In this document: positions 6,618 to 6,734 of the stretch, in pieces
Layout: the number at the start of each line of letters is the position of its first letter
Numbering within the stretch: the stretch's first letter is position 1
Source of the DNA: Planctomycetaceae bacterium
GTDB lineage: Bacteria > Planctomycetota > Planctomycetia > Pirellulales > Pirellulaceae
NCBI GenBank assembly: GCA_002685655.1
Contig: NYXM01000064.1
Span: forward strand, 1 to 6,734
Length of the DNA: 6,734 bases
Direction: 5' to 3'
The notes under the pieces: model-generated
The model's input: the letters and a program-made list of their open reading frames with translations, nothing else
What the model was told of the DNA's origin: nothing
Databases searched by the model: none
Position numbers and translations under genes: made by a program

Positions 6618-6660
6618 CTGATGATTGTCAGTCTTTGAAGAGTCGCGGCGACAACTGAGC

Positions 6661-6669
6661 ATCTTAACA
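6661..6669 (-). promoter_or_regulatory. Candidate extended -10 promoter of the second oxidoreductase
   Basis: On the minus strand the sequence TGTTAAGAT fits an extended -10 element (TG-N-TAAGAT, four of six matches in the hexamer). The -35 position has no good match, which is tolerable for an extended -10. Transcription would start near 6654 and leave a leader of about 48 nt containing the ribosome-binding site. Confidence 0.35.
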
Positions 6670-6734
6670 CGAACCACGATCCGGAAAACACCAGGTGGAA
6701 CCTTGACGAAAAGGCACGCTGCTGATTGTCTTGC

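Noticed and set aside
6022..6621. Open frame of 199 codons on the plus strand opposite the second oxidoreductase
   Set aside because: Antisense shadow of a gene with a clear start, signal sequence and motifs.

Overview
The window looks like ordinary chromosomal DNA from a planctomycete (Pirellulaceae-like). The main evidence is two separate Gfo/Idh/MocA-type oxidoreductases of about 440 residues, each with a twin-arginine (Tat) signal. Secreted members of this family are strongly expanded in that phylum. GC content is moderate, and the genes are loosely packed with convergent pairs and one long spacer. The taxonomic call is an inference from protein style; no rRNA or other marker is present.

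Left part (1-2049, + strand): the 3' part of an ABC-transporter ATPase of the MacB/LolD type, cut by the window edge, followed 15 bp later by its FtsX/MacB-type permease. Together they form a type VII (mechanotransmission) ABC module for export or lipoprotein handling. The permease converges, with a 22-bp gap, on the first Tat-type oxidoreductase (2072-3388, - strand).

Middle (3389-4172): 784 bp with no gene I can defend. It holds the divergent 5' leaders of its two neighbours, including a perfect hairpin ahead of the oxidoreductase and a candidate promoter/operator ahead of the next operon.

Right part: a two-gene + strand operon encodes a polytopic membrane protein of unknown function (4173-4952) and a small winged-helix regulator (4949-5257), joined by an ATGA overlap. 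A TTGCAG-N11-CTGCAA inverted repeat overlaps the likely -10 element of this operon, so autoregulation is a reasonable hypothesis. The operon converges on a second Tat-type oxidoreductase (5296-6606, - strand), which has its own ribosome-binding site and a candidate extended -10 promoter near the right edge.

I found no RNA gene, CRISPR array, insertion sequence or phage feature, and nothing that amounts to a clearly new defence or metabolic system. The best leads are the membrane-protein/regulator operon with its putative operator, the altered nucleotide-binding glycine motif of the second oxidoreductase, and the unexplained spacer.
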